Virus record (IMG/VR): IMGVR_UViG_3300042937_000066
Coordinates: 1-31,608 of that record
Strand: one strand, 5' to 3'
DNA from: a virus
Length of the DNA stretch: 31,608 nucleotides
Below are positions 8,701-17,800 of the stretch, in pieces. The position numbers and the translations under genes are program-made. Under the pieces are notes generated by a model, which did no database searches, was not told the origin of the DNA, and worked only from the letters and a program-made list of their open reading frames with translations. Position 1 is the first letter of the stretch. The number at the start of each line of letters is the position of its first letter.

Positions 8701-8856
8701 AATCCTTATCAATACTTAGATGATCCGGCTTGGAGAGCTCGAGCCCAGGCAGCGCAAGATGAACTTAATGCGGCAGAAGCAGCCAATAAAAAAGCACAGT
8801 CTACATATAGCGCAAGTATTCAAAAATTATCAATCATCAAACAAGGCGGACAATAA
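5743..8856 (+). CDS. Baseplate hub protein (gp27 position)
   Basis: 1037 residues starting at GTG 5743 with AGGAG at 5730-5734. The structured core runs from about 175 (NVLHNYAGYTYGISLHLL) to about 850. It includes YLLQIDFYGMDDAG, GAEYTIEAGPYGHIAF, a central PFYWIKIVPS segment and a late GDPQFIKQDDLFYIPN segment near 737. Alternating beta-strand sequence of this kind and the place just before the gp5-like spike suggest the trimeric hub on which the spike sits (gp27/gpD role). Unusually, both ends carry extra material: an N-terminal helical stretch (6-60) with a Gly/Ser linker (about 127-150), and a Pro/Thr-rich linker (about 865-945) with a final coiled coil to 1037. The hub role is inferred; a gp27-gp29 type fusion cannot be excluded. 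Confidence 0.62.
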   Translation: MATKTYTAEETAKLKALYAKLAQFDDTTIPKARDTGGQALTDAINQRNSIAREITSIQNAPAIVAKGAPLPNRVGAVTQDTAASAISNDAPVPAAGEELSTTEQGNLNNAANPQNGEAAGVNDQGQPLDNGGSGSGRGSGNGSSSGAGAIQTGNDAANPYTDTGKTPDATIKKPLPNVLHNYAGYTYGISLHLLTAAEYNDVMKNQTFLPNRVLVASAGKYNNTPGPTQFIRSSYFNDDFYFDNLSIETLIGYNERSRASNAVGINFTLIEPYGFTFINRLIDQCNDPEVNCKNYLDMPYLLQIDFYGMDDAGEIIGLIPNTTKKIPIRFLTMDVKVSTKGAEYTIEAGPYGHIAFDHSYGEAPANFEIQARTVAQFFQSIESAGGATDTTTQREGSNATLWRTNDGRLVGADGQYTSLTEINASLISAKSLREIGLLKSFGSAINDYNKDLYIKNKIGVNDRYFFKFDSEIGNSEFTNDSVTAPKDTGMVDPNKLISIKQADLGKNTDDYDPTLRIFQINAGSAIDKLIVDVVRMSDFMQNQVNIPDGQDPEVYLRKKAAMENKPFYWIKIVPSIVLGAYDNVRKVWQRDITYHVQRYEIRNLKMTDIGPQAKAEYPVKEYNYIYTGKNDDVLDFDITFNCLYYNAMTFYRDALADIYNTPNYTEQSNSNNPDSYDGVLQNNNTIMPMAMKSQVIDAQSRANSGSITAKQVAVADLERSLMNSYGADMMDLKLTIIGDPQFIKQDDLFYIPNLSDGAFDSTTNTSDDPRLVANGSLSMDTGEVYVLVKFRTPEDVDESTGLMRFGKYDSSLFSGFYQVLTVMSTFRQGQFMQQLEMVRIPTQDKFDYSTNAPKPTAARKAEAPGTLTADANANQQTAETAPNTDTSTGTTADNSDGADGLPAIPPTEEGALPPLEEDPNLANVAANAETQPISSTTEPTTTTPPPKEVVATRELLSTQADTKTTEAAYDAAKAKYKVFTDQMNSANPYQYLDDPAWRARAQAAQDELNAAEAANKKAQSTYSASIQKLSIIKQGGQ

Positions 8857-8859
8857 TCA

Positions 8860-10971
8860 ATGGCAATAGATCAAAGAACGGGTAGTAAAGTATCAAAACA
8901 TATTAGACGCGAAGATGCTCCGGGCACACGTGTTGACCCATATCCGTATATTGGTGTAGTAAAAAACAATTTAGATCCTACCCGGTCTGGCCGCTTACAG
9001 GTATTCATTCCTGACCTAGGTGGTAATCCTGATGATCAAAAAAACTGGCGTACAGTAAGTTATGCTAGTCCGTTTATGGGCTATACCAGCACTGAACAAA
9101 AAGCAGCCGATCCTTATCAAACAGAAAACAAATTTGACACAGTGACCCATACCTATGGCATGTGGGCAGTGCCACCTGATTTAGGTGTAGAAGTCATTGT
9201 ACTGTTTGTTGCTGGCGATCCATTAAGGGGTTATTGGTTGGCTTGTGTTAACTCTAATCTAAGTCATCACATGTTACCAGGCATGGCAGGTAGTACAAAT
9301 TTTGAAGTGGCCACGGCTGAAGCCGGAGATAAGAAAACATTAATCTACGGTATTCCGGTACCAGTAGTTGAGTTTAATGAAAACAACAAAGATAGCGTAA
9401 GCAGTCCACAGTTTTATAATTTACCAAAACCTGTACACACGGTACAGTATAATATATTAAAAAATCAAGGTCTAGATAGAGATCCAATTCGAGGATCTAC
9501 AACCAGCAGTAGCCAACGCGAAACTCCTAGTCATGTATTTGGTATCAGCACACCAGGTCGTCCAATGAATGATCCGGCCGACGACGGGCAGTACGAAGCT
9601 AAATTAAACTCTGGTGAAATTGACAAAGAATACTTCCGTGTAAAATCACGCAAAGGTGGGCACACGTTTGTCATGGACGATGGAGCAACATTGGGTGAGG
9701 ATCAGCTGGTGCGTCTACGCACAGCAAAAGGTCATCAGGTGTTGATGCATGACACTGCTAATAATCTATACATAAGTCACGCAGATGGCACCAGCTGGAT
9801 AGAACTAACTCCACAAGGCGCAGTTAAAATATATGCTAAGTCTGGATTTCATGTTCGCAGTGAAGGTAGTATAAATCTACACTCTGACAGTTCGATTAAT
9901 ATCGAAGCTAAAAACAATATTAATTTTAGAGCCGGCAACAAGTTTCAAGTTAACAGCGTTACTACAAATCTACTACAGAATAAATTTAGTTTAGAGTCTG
10001 CTAGCAACAGTGAATTTAAAGTAGGCGGCACCTGTAACTTTGACGTAGAAGCCAAGATATCGTTAAAAGCTGGCGGAGCAATAGCAATAGAAGGATCACA
10101 ACTACTACAACAAAGCGGCGGAACTAATATAGTTAACAAACTAACTCCGTTGCCGACTAACGACCTGCCGGATGTTACATTTGATTCCTCACTAGGGGTT
10201 TGGCTAAACAAAGCTAAAGCGTTGAATACTATAGTTACAGCGGCACCAACACACGAGCCCTACTACAGAGGTGCTAGTGTTGAATATTTCAAATCAGAGG
10301 CTGCCGGAGTTACTCCACAGGAAAAATTTGATGGAGCATCGGATGCTACAAAAACTGTCACGGGCGCAGGTCTACATAAACCCGCAGGTGATAAATCTTT
10401 AAGAAATCAACCCGACCCCGGTAGTACTGTAGGCAATCTATCAAAAGAACAAATGACAGCATTACTAGCACAAATTGGTAACAGTGAAAGTGGCGGAAAT
10501 TACACTAGCATTAATCCTTTTGGTTATATAGGAAAATATCAATTTGGCGCAGAAGCCCTACAACGTATGGGTTATATTAAATCAGGATTAGTAACCAGCT
10601 ATAAACAGCTAGGAGCAGAAAAGCACAAGGCTCTACTAAACAATCCTAACAGCTGGGTCGCTAATAAATGTGCTAGCCAAGACGAATTCCTTAACAATCC
10701 AGCACTACAAGAAAAAATAATGGAACAATTTACAGCTCAGAACTATTCTGACATGATTAGCAACGGTGCTATTACCAAAGATATGACCCCAGAAGATGTT
10801 GGTGGTATGTTGATGACCGGACACATGTTGGGCGCAAGCGGAGCAAATACTTGGCGCAAAACAGGTAGTGGGCAGGACGGCAATGGTACAACCGGTAGCT
10901 TGTATTTCAAAACAGGCAAATATGCTGTATCAGTGCTGGCACCTAAAATGCCAGAGATCAACGCTGGATAA
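8860..10971 (+). CDS. 5: Baseplate central spike, gp5-like, with C-terminal murein hydrolase domain
   Basis: 703 residues. An OB-fold occupies about 25-135 (YIGVVKNNLDPTRSGRLQVFIPD, then WAVPPDLGVEVIVLF and GDPLRGYW), as in gp5 and VgrG spikes. A repetitive beta-helix needle follows at about 260-425, with GHTFVMDDG, LVRLRTAKGHQVLMHD and short IN/IE repeat strands. After a linker, residues about 527-703 form a lytic transglycosylase-like domain: NSESGGNY with probable catalytic Glu543, then GYIGKYQFGAEALQRMGY. In T4 gp5 an unrelated lysozyme lies between OB-fold and needle; here the enzyme is at the needle end. The protein would puncture the outer membrane and cut peptidoglycan. AAGGCGGA at 8843-8850 serves as ribosome binding site. 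Confidence 0.88.
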   Translation: MAIDQRTGSKVSKHIRREDAPGTRVDPYPYIGVVKNNLDPTRSGRLQVFIPDLGGNPDDQKNWRTVSYASPFMGYTSTEQKAADPYQTENKFDTVTHTYGMWAVPPDLGVEVIVLFVAGDPLRGYWLACVNSNLSHHMLPGMAGSTNFEVATAEAGDKKTLIYGIPVPVVEFNENNKDSVSSPQFYNLPKPVHTVQYNILKNQGLDRDPIRGSTTSSSQRETPSHVFGISTPGRPMNDPADDGQYEAKLNSGEIDKEYFRVKSRKGGHTFVMDDGATLGEDQLVRLRTAKGHQVLMHDTANNLYISHADGTSWIELTPQGAVKIYAKSGFHVRSEGSINLHSDSSINIEAKNNINFRAGNKFQVNSVTTNLLQNKFSLESASNSEFKVGGTCNFDVEAKISLKAGGAIAIEGSQLLQQSGGTNIVNKLTPLPTNDLPDVTFDSSLGVWLNKAKALNTIVTAAPTHEPYYRGASVEYFKSEAAGVTPQEKFDGASDATKTVTGAGLHKPAGDKSLRNQPDPGSTVGNLSKEQMTALLAQIGNSESGGNYTSINPFGYIGKYQFGAEALQRMGYIKSGLVTSYKQLGAEKHKALLNNPNSWVANKCASQDEFLNNPALQEKIMEQFTAQNYSDMISNGAITKDMTPEDVGGMLMTGHMLGASGANTWRKTGSGQDGNGTTGSLYFKTGKYAVSVLAPKMPEINAG

Positions 10972-10979
10972 ATATTACT

Positions 10980-11357
10980 ATGGCTATTATGTATAGAGGA
11001 TTTAGTACAGTGGGGCGAACTAGAAAGTTTCGTCTGACTGACTTTGAACTAGTTAAACAGGATATTATCAATCACTTCCATATCCGTAAGGGTGAGAAGT
11101 TAATGAATCCTAACTTTGGTACGATCATCTGGAACGTACTACATGAGCCTTTGACCGAAGACTTAAAAAGTGTAATAACTTCTGACATTAAATCTATTGC
11201 TAGCTACGATCCACGTGTTGGCATCGACAACGTAATCATCACAGAATACGAATTTGGTATTCAAATTGAATTAGAACTACGCTACATTCAAACTAATCAG
11301 ACCAGCGCAATGAATCTACGCTTCAACAGTCAATCAAACTCAGTTACAATGGTATAA
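10980..11357 (+). CDS. 25: Baseplate wedge protein, gp25-like
   Basis: 125 residues, close to T4 gp25. RKGEKLMNPNFGTIIW and HEPLTEDLKSVITSDI match the lysozyme-like fold shared by gp25 and TssE. The EPR motif of the family appears as DPR at 77-79 (YDPRV). gp25 binds gp6 and gp53 at the inner wedge core, in contact with the sheath. ATG 10989 is an alternative start giving MYRGFSTVGR, which may be the true N-terminus. Neither start has a clear ribosome binding site, so coupling to gp5, which ends eight bases upstream, is likely. The gene ends in two stop codons in a row (11355-11360). Confidence 0.92.
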   Translation: MAIMYRGFSTVGRTRKFRLTDFELVKQDIINHFHIRKGEKLMNPNFGTIIWNVLHEPLTEDLKSVITSDIKSIASYDPRVGIDNVIITEYEFGIQIELELRYIQTNQTSAMNLRFNSQSNSVTMV

Positions 11358-11372
11358 TAAACTACGCACTTA

Positions 11373-11405
11373 TATTTCCTGATAAATACATTATAACAGG
11401 AAATA
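11373..11405 (+). promoter_or_regulatory. Hairpin sequestering the gp6 ribosome binding site
   Basis: TATTTCCTG (11373-11381) and CAGGAAATA (11397-11405) form a perfect 9-bp stem around a 15-base loop. The 3' arm holds AGGAAATA, the ribosome binding site of the gp6 ATG at 11409. Read-through RNA from upstream could fold; RNA started inside the loop could not. Confidence 0.75.
11381..11388 (+). promoter_or_regulatory. Probable late promoter for gp6, inside a hairpin loop
   Basis: GATAAATA, one mismatch from the TATAAATA late element, followed by CATTATA. Predicted transcript start is near 11394, 15 bases before the gp6 ATG. The same AAATACATTATA extension precedes the giant gene at 14781. Confidence 0.68.
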
Positions 11406-11408
11406 AGT

Positions 11409-14400
11409 ATGGCTACCACAACAAGACAAACGAGTTTACTAGTTGCTGAAGACTGGACAAAGCTCTATCAAACCTTCCGTAGTGCGGATTTTCAAAGCTA
11501 TGATTATGAAACCTTGCGTAAGAGCATGGTCGACTATCTTCGCTTATACTACCCAGAAGATTTCAACGACTTCATTGAATCAAGTGAATTTGTTGCCTTA
11601 ATTGATCTCATTGCTTTCTTAGGACAATCGCTAGCATTCCGCGGCGACTTAAACGCACGTGAAAACTTTATCGACACAGCGCAACGTCGTGATAGCATTC
11701 TTAAACTTGCTAAACTAATTTCATATAACCCTAAACGCAATGTTGCTAGTAGCGGTTATTTAAAACTTGACAGTGTAAGTACTACCGAAACAGTATTTGA
11801 CAGCAACGGCTTAAATTTAGCCAGCTTGGTTGTTAACTGGGCAGATGCTGGTAATGATAACTGGTATGAACAGTTCATCACAGTATTGAATGCTAGTTTT
11901 AACTCAACGCAGGTTGTAGGTAAGCCTAGTAACAGTGCCTTAATTAACAACATTGTAACTGATGAATATCAAATTAATCTAATTCCTAACCTTGTTGCTA
12001 CATATTCTTTCCAAGCAGACATTGAAGGTAGCCAAACACCTTTTGAATTAGTAAGCCCTACTAGTGCTGGTCAAAGTTACATCTACGAAGCTGCGCCTCG
12101 CCCTAATACTAGTTTTAATCTATTGTACAAAAACGACAACCTAGGAAATAACAGTGCTAATACTGGATTTTTCTTATACTTCAAGCAAGGCGAATTAAAA
12201 TCAATTGATGTAAACTTCCAAGAAAGTTTACCTAATCGTGTTTATAGCATTAACGTTAATAACATTAACAACTCTGACATCTGGGTTTATAGTTTAGATC
12301 AAAATGGCGCTGTCGACACACAGTGGGCTAAAGTTCCTGCTGTGGGCACTACCAACGTGATCTACAATAAGAGCACAAACAAAAATGTTTACCAAGTAAA
12401 CAGCCGTGCTGGCGATCAAATTGATCTAGTGTTTGGTGACGGATCATTTAGTAACGTACCACAGGGTCGTTTCCGTATCTACTATCGTGTCAGCAACGGA
12501 TTAGAATATAAAATTACTCCAGACGAGCTACGTGGCATTACTATGTCAATAAACTACACTAGCCGTAACAATCGTGTTGAAACATTGACCATGCGTGCTA
12601 GCTTACAGTACACAGTGGCTAATGCTACAACACGTGAAACATTAGATGACGTGCGCCAAAAAGCACCGCAACAATACTATACACAAGATCGTATGGTCAC
12701 TGCGGAAGACTATAACATTTTACCATATACCCTGTTCAACAACGTATTAAAAGTTAAAGCAGTTAACCGTACAAGTTCTGGTGTTAGTCGTTACCTAGAT
12801 GTTATCGATACTACAGGTAAGTATTCAACTACTAATATTTTCTGCCAAGATGGTATGTTGTATCGCGAATCATTCATTAATTCGTTTAATTTTGATTTTG
12901 CCACAACCAATGATATTTTTAAAATATTAACAAATAGAATTAAACCTATTGTGGCAGAAAAAGAAACACAACAATTCTTCTATGCCTTCTATGATCTAAT
13001 CAATCTTGATGACTGCTATTGGAATAAATCAACTGAGATTGCCAACGGCAACACAGGATACTTCTATGACAGCTCAGATAAGATTCTACAACTTGGTAGT
13101 TATGTAGCTGGTAACAAAAAATACATTAAACAAGATGCTATTGTTAAATTTAGCGCAGGTGAAGGCAACTATTTTAATGCGTTAAATCAAATTAAAGCAG
13201 GTACTCCTACTAAAAACGGTGATAAATTTTATATCTATGCTAGCATACGTGAAGTACTAGCTGACGGTACTAACGGCGGCAACGGCAATTTATCTAACGG
13301 CAGTGGCCCGGTAGTTATTAATCAATCCGTGCCTACAGGTGCTAAGGCAATTCAAGCCTATGCGGTGTTTAATATTGATCTACCAAATTCATTAATCACT
13401 AGCATGACTGAATACATTGAAGCATTCCAAGACTTTGGTATACGTTATGATGTTGACACTAGCAGTTGGAAAATTGTCCTACCAGAAAACCTAAACACCA
13501 CAGGTGACTTTAGTCTAGCAAACGCAGGACTTGCTAATGACACTAGCTGGATAATTCGTTTCCAAACCAAAGGACAAACATTTACAGTTTGGTACCGTGG
13601 TGTTAACTATGCGTTTGAAAGTGTTATAGAAACTAACTTCTATTTTGATACTAAAGTTAAAGTGTTTGATCCTAAAACAGGATTTACAATCAACGACCAA
13701 ATCAACGTCCTCAAAATTAATAGTCAGCCCGATAGCACAGCCTTCTTGGGTATTGATTATAGTTGGTATGTTTATAAAAATATTACAGAAGCAGATGGCT
13801 ACGAAAATCCTAGTAAGATCTTAGTTACCTTTCCCGACAGTGACAATGATGGCGTGCCAGATAATCCTGAACTGTTTGAATTAATTGTTGCTCCTAGTAC
13901 AGACACAAAATCTAAATATGTGTTCTTCCAAAATACATATAGCTATGATAATTTTGTAGTACAAACACCAGTTAGCAATGATTTGGTTATAACAGAATAC
14001 GACACCCTAGTACAAATACAATCTGCGGCAACCTTATACACTAACGGGCAACTATTTTATCTAGCAGACAGAAATGAATTTTATCAACTAGTAGTAGTTG
14101 GCTCAGTATATACTCCAACATTGGTCACTGGCTACACTGCTAAAATAGGACGTCAAGACCTATACTTCCAGTATCGTCATAACAGTCCTAACAACAGACG
14201 TATTGACCCTAGTCCAAATAATATTGTTGACTTGTACATGCTGACTAAAACTTATGCTACTGATTACGTTGCTTGGTTACAGGACACATCAAATAAATTA
14301 TCTGAACCGACTGCTCCTACTCCTGAGGTTTTAGCCACAGACTTTAATGCGCTAGACAACTATAAGAGCATCAGTGATACAATCATTTACAATCCTGCTA

Positions 14401-14774
14401 AATTTAAACCAATCTTTGGTAGCAAGGCAGCTACAGCATTACAGGCTACGTTTAAGGTAGTTAAAAATCCCAACGTGGTTGTCAGCGACAACGACGTTAA
14501 AGTTGGAGTAATTGCGGCTATTAATCAATATTTTGATATAGCTAACTGGGACTTTGGTGAAACATTTTACTTTTCAGAGCTAAGTGCGTATCTACACAAT
14601 GCTCTAGCACCTAACATTGCCAGTGTTATAATTGTGCCAGCAAGCGAAACAGAAGCATTTGGTAGACTGTTTCAAATCAACGCTGAATACAATGAAATTA
14701 TAGTAAGTGCCGCAACAGTAGACAATGTACAAATTATTAGTTCCATTACTGCTGCGCAATTAAACCAGGTTTAG
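11409..14774 (+). CDS. 6: Baseplate wedge protein, gp6-like
   Basis: 1121 residues against 660 in T4. The N-terminal part is a clear gp6 signature: DFQSYDYETLRKSMVDYLRLYYPE, FIESSEFVALIDLIAFLGQSLAFRGDLNARENF and SILKLAKLISYNPKRN. A middle segment YYTQDRMVTAEDYNILPY and GVSRYLDVID fits the J/gp47-like wedge fold. The C-terminal third holds FKPIFGSKAATALQATFKVV and a final beta domain. gp6 dimers link the six wedges into the ring around the hub. Residues 810-818 form a DxDxDGxxD calcium-type loop. Translation start is set by AGGAAATA at 11398-11405, which lies in a hairpin arm. The extra length is typical of insertions between conserved blocks. Confidence 0.92.
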   Translation: MATTTRQTSLLVAEDWTKLYQTFRSADFQSYDYETLRKSMVDYLRLYYPEDFNDFIESSEFVALIDLIAFLGQSLAFRGDLNARENFIDTAQRRDSILKLAKLISYNPKRNVASSGYLKLDSVSTTETVFDSNGLNLASLVVNWADAGNDNWYEQFITVLNASFNSTQVVGKPSNSALINNIVTDEYQINLIPNLVATYSFQADIEGSQTPFELVSPTSAGQSYIYEAAPRPNTSFNLLYKNDNLGNNSANTGFFLYFKQGELKSIDVNFQESLPNRVYSINVNNINNSDIWVYSLDQNGAVDTQWAKVPAVGTTNVIYNKSTNKNVYQVNSRAGDQIDLVFGDGSFSNVPQGRFRIYYRVSNGLEYKITPDELRGITMSINYTSRNNRVETLTMRASLQYTVANATTRETLDDVRQKAPQQYYTQDRMVTAEDYNILPYTLFNNVLKVKAVNRTSSGVSRYLDVIDTTGKYSTTNIFCQDGMLYRESFINSFNFDFATTNDIFKILTNRIKPIVAEKETQQFFYAFYDLINLDDCYWNKSTEIANGNTGYFYDSSDKILQLGSYVAGNKKYIKQDAIVKFSAGEGNYFNALNQIKAGTPTKNGDKFYIYASIREVLADGTNGGNGNLSNGSGPVVINQSVPTGAKAIQAYAVFNIDLPNSLITSMTEYIEAFQDFGIRYDVDTSSWKIVLPENLNTTGDFSLANAGLANDTSWIIRFQTKGQTFTVWYRGVNYAFESVIETNFYFDTKVKVFDPKTGFTINDQINVLKINSQPDSTAFLGIDYSWYVYKNITEADGYENPSKILVTFPDSDNDGVPDNPELFELIVAPSTDTKSKYVFFQNTYSYDNFVVQTPVSNDLVITEYDTLVQIQSAATLYTNGQLFYLADRNEFYQLVVVGSVYTPTLVTGYTAKIGRQDLYFQYRHNSPNNRRIDPSPNNIVDLYMLTKTYATDYVAWLQDTSNKLSEPTAPTPEVLATDFNALDNYKSISDTIIYNPAKFKPIFGSKAATALQATFKVVKNPNVVVSDNDVKVGVIAAINQYFDIANWDFGETFYFSELSAYLHNALAPNIASVIIVPASETEAFGRLFQINAEYNEIIVSAATVDNVQIISSITAAQLNQV
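13836..13862 (+). other. Calcium-binding-type loop within gp6
   Basis: Encodes D810-S-D812-N-D814-G-V-P-D818, the DxDxDGxxD spacing of thrombospondin type 3, dockerin and EF-hand-like calcium loops. The flanking sequence ends in PELFELIV. No metal binding is proven. Confidence 0.5.
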
Positions 14775-14780
14775 AAAACG

Positions 14781-14788
14781 TTTAAATA
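14781..14788 (+). promoter_or_regulatory. Probable late promoter for the giant wedge gene
   Basis: TTTAAATA followed by CATTATA; one mismatch from the late consensus, and the downstream extension is shared with the gp6 promoter. Predicted start near 14794, giving a leader of about 22 bases to ATG 14816. AAAGAG at 14798-14803 is a weak ribosome binding site. Confidence 0.55.
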
Positions 14789-14815
14789 CATTATAGCAAA
14801 AGAGATCTTACAACA

Positions 14816-17800
14816 ATGGCCGCAAGAAAAAGTATAAATTTACTTCCACAAATATTTCAAACAGACATCAACGACAAGTTTTTATCTGCGACGATTGATC
14901 AATTAATCAGCGAACCATCACTGAAGAATATCAATGGTTATATTGGCCGTAAATTTGCTCCAACATATAAAAGCACAGATAGCTATCTATTAGAAAACAA
15001 TGCTAATAGAGAAAATTATCAACTTGAACCTAGTGTATTAATTAAAAATGAGTCGGGTGATGTTACTTTCTTTGCCAGTTACATTGACTTTCTAAACAAA
15101 GTTAAGTACTATGGCGGCTCAATAACAGACCATAGTCGTTTATTTAAAAACGAATACTACACATATGATCCAGGTATTAGCTTTGACAAGTTTGTTAACT
15201 TTGGTCAGTACTACTGGTTGCCCGACGGACCCGACACAGTACACGTTAACACAACCGGAGTACCTCTAGTTAAATCGTTTGATGTAACTCGTAATGTTAC
15301 AACTAACACCTACGATTTTGATATTGGCAATCTAAAAAATAACACCATAACATTGGCACGCGGCGGCACATATACATTTAATATTAATCAACCAGGACAT
15401 AAATTTTGGATTCAAAGTGAGTTGGGACTAGACGGCAAAGTTAACGCGACTCCTACAGTTAGCACAAGAGATGTACTTGGTGTATACAACAACGGCCTAG
15501 AAACCGGCGCAGTAATATTTGATGTGCCACAAAAAGATGCGCAAGATCGTTATACACTAATGAGCTCAGTCTACAATGTAGATTATGCGGCACCTATTCC
15601 TTATAGCAAATTACATAATCGTATTTTAAGCGATTTCCTAGAAGAATATCCGCAATACGCAGGCATTACTGGTCAGCTCAACGGCAAAACATTGGTATTT
15701 GTTGATGTAGACAAGTGGTCAGAGTCAACCGAAGAAGCATGGGTTGCCCGTGGTGTGTTTGATCGTGATGGGTTAGCAATTGATGGATATGACGCAGGCG
15801 TAGCAGTTCCAGAGAACCAAAGATTTGGTGTATGGAAAGTACTGTACACTGATGGTGGTGCCGGTGATCCATTGATTCGCTTGGTATACGAGCAAGACAT
15901 AGCCATTGAAGAAAAAGTATATATTAAGTACGGTATTGGCAATGCTAACAAAGAGTTCTATAAAGAATTAGACGGGCAACTACGTCGAGTGCCACATATT
16001 ACTGCGGTACAGGATACATTGTATATCCAAGACGGCACAGACCCCGGCATTTATTCATTCATTAAAATTGTTGATTCGACTAATTTTGTGATTGATGTAG
16101 AGAACGATATTCTAGGTAAGAAAACTTATACTAGCCCGAACGGTGTTAAATTTACCAGCGGATTAAAAATACATTTTGAAAATGATGTAACTCCGGCTAG
16201 CTATCAAAACAATACCTATTACGTAGAAAACGTTGGTGATGCGATTCGACTAGTAGACGTAACATTGCTAGTGACACCAGAACTATACAATGATGAATTA
16301 GCAGTAAACTATCCTGATCAAGTATTCCCAGAATATATTACAATCAAACGCGATGCGTTAGATCTTAACGCATGGGCACGCAATAATCGTTGGTTCCATA
16401 GAGAGGTTATTGTAGCAACATCTGAGTATAATGGTACATTATTATCATTTAACCAAACCTTGCGTGCGCAACGCCCTATCGTCCAATTTGAAAGTGATTA
16501 CAGACTATTTAACAATGGTAGAATCGGTAAACGTGCCATTGATATTTTAGATACAAATACCACAGACCCGTTTAATACATTAGAAGGTAAAACACTAAGT
16601 GGGGCATTTGGTATTACTCTAACCGACGGTCTTCGTGTGTTATTTGGATCAGCAGTTGACCCATTAGTACGTGATAAAATTTATGTAGTAAATTTAGTTC
16701 AATATGACGCAAATCCTGTAACAGGAATCCCAGAAGGTGATTTTTATATCAAATTGACCATAGCCGACGACGGCGACAGTGAGATATACGACACTGTAGC
16801 AGTTACAAACGGAAATTACAAAGGTAGCCAATGGTGGTATGATGGTACTAGTTGGTTAGAAAGTCAACAAAAAACTACCCTACAACAAGACCCATTATTT
16901 GATGTATTTAATAACAGCGGAATTAGCTTCAGTGATACCACAACATATCCTAGAAGCGCATTTACCGGCTGTAAAATATTTGGGTACCAACGCAATACTG
17001 CCGGAGTAAATGACTTAGTACTAGGATTTCCACTAACGTATAAAAATTTCCAAACACAGGGCGATATCCAATTCCTTAACTATTTTAGTAATGATACGTT
17101 TACCTATGTGGTTAACAACGAAACACTATCTGTTGATGTGGGTTCCGGCTTGTTGCAGAAAACTGTAGATAGAAATACAGTTAAATCTGCTAATACTTGG
17201 AGAACTGTAGTTGAAGCTAGTAGACAATACCAAATTATTAACACAGTATATGACGGCAATAATCAAATTGGTAAAAACATAGGTACCGTTAACGACGATC
17301 AAAAATTCTATATTGATATTCTACCAGAAACAGAAGCAACAATCCCTTATGTAAAAGTTTTTGTTAATAATAAATTAGTGCCAAATAGCCAATGGAATTT
17401 GGTATTGGCTAACAGCGCAGATGTTTATACTAAAAAGAATGGTATTCATATTCTTAATACATACCCGCTGACAGTCAACGATAAAGTTGATCTATTAATC
17501 CACAGTAGACAAATTAGTAAATTAGGACACTATCAAGTCCCTAGTAACTTAGATCTAAATGCGCAGGGTGTTAACTTAACATCACTGACATTAGGTCAGA
17601 TGCGAAATCACTTAGTTGAATTAAGTCAGAATAGTTTTGCCATAGACGGAAATATTTTAGGCACTAGCGATCTACGAGATATCGAACTTAAAGCACAAGG
17701 CGGCACGATCCTGCAGCACAGTGCTCCATTGCCTTACGCTAGTTTGTTCCTGTTGGACGAGCAGGCTAGCTATATTGATTCATTGAAATATGCGCAAAAA

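Noticed and set aside
10967-10974. GATAAATA at the end of the gp5-like gene, as a late promoter for gp25
   Set aside because: The predicted start falls on or next to the gp25 ATG (10980), leaving almost no leader even for the later ATG at 10989. It overlaps the gp5 stop codon and may be chance.
14762-14774. TAAACC-A-GGTTTA palindrome at the gp6 end, as a terminator
   Set aside because: Only a very short stem can form with a workable loop and there is no run of T after it; the promoter-like element follows directly.
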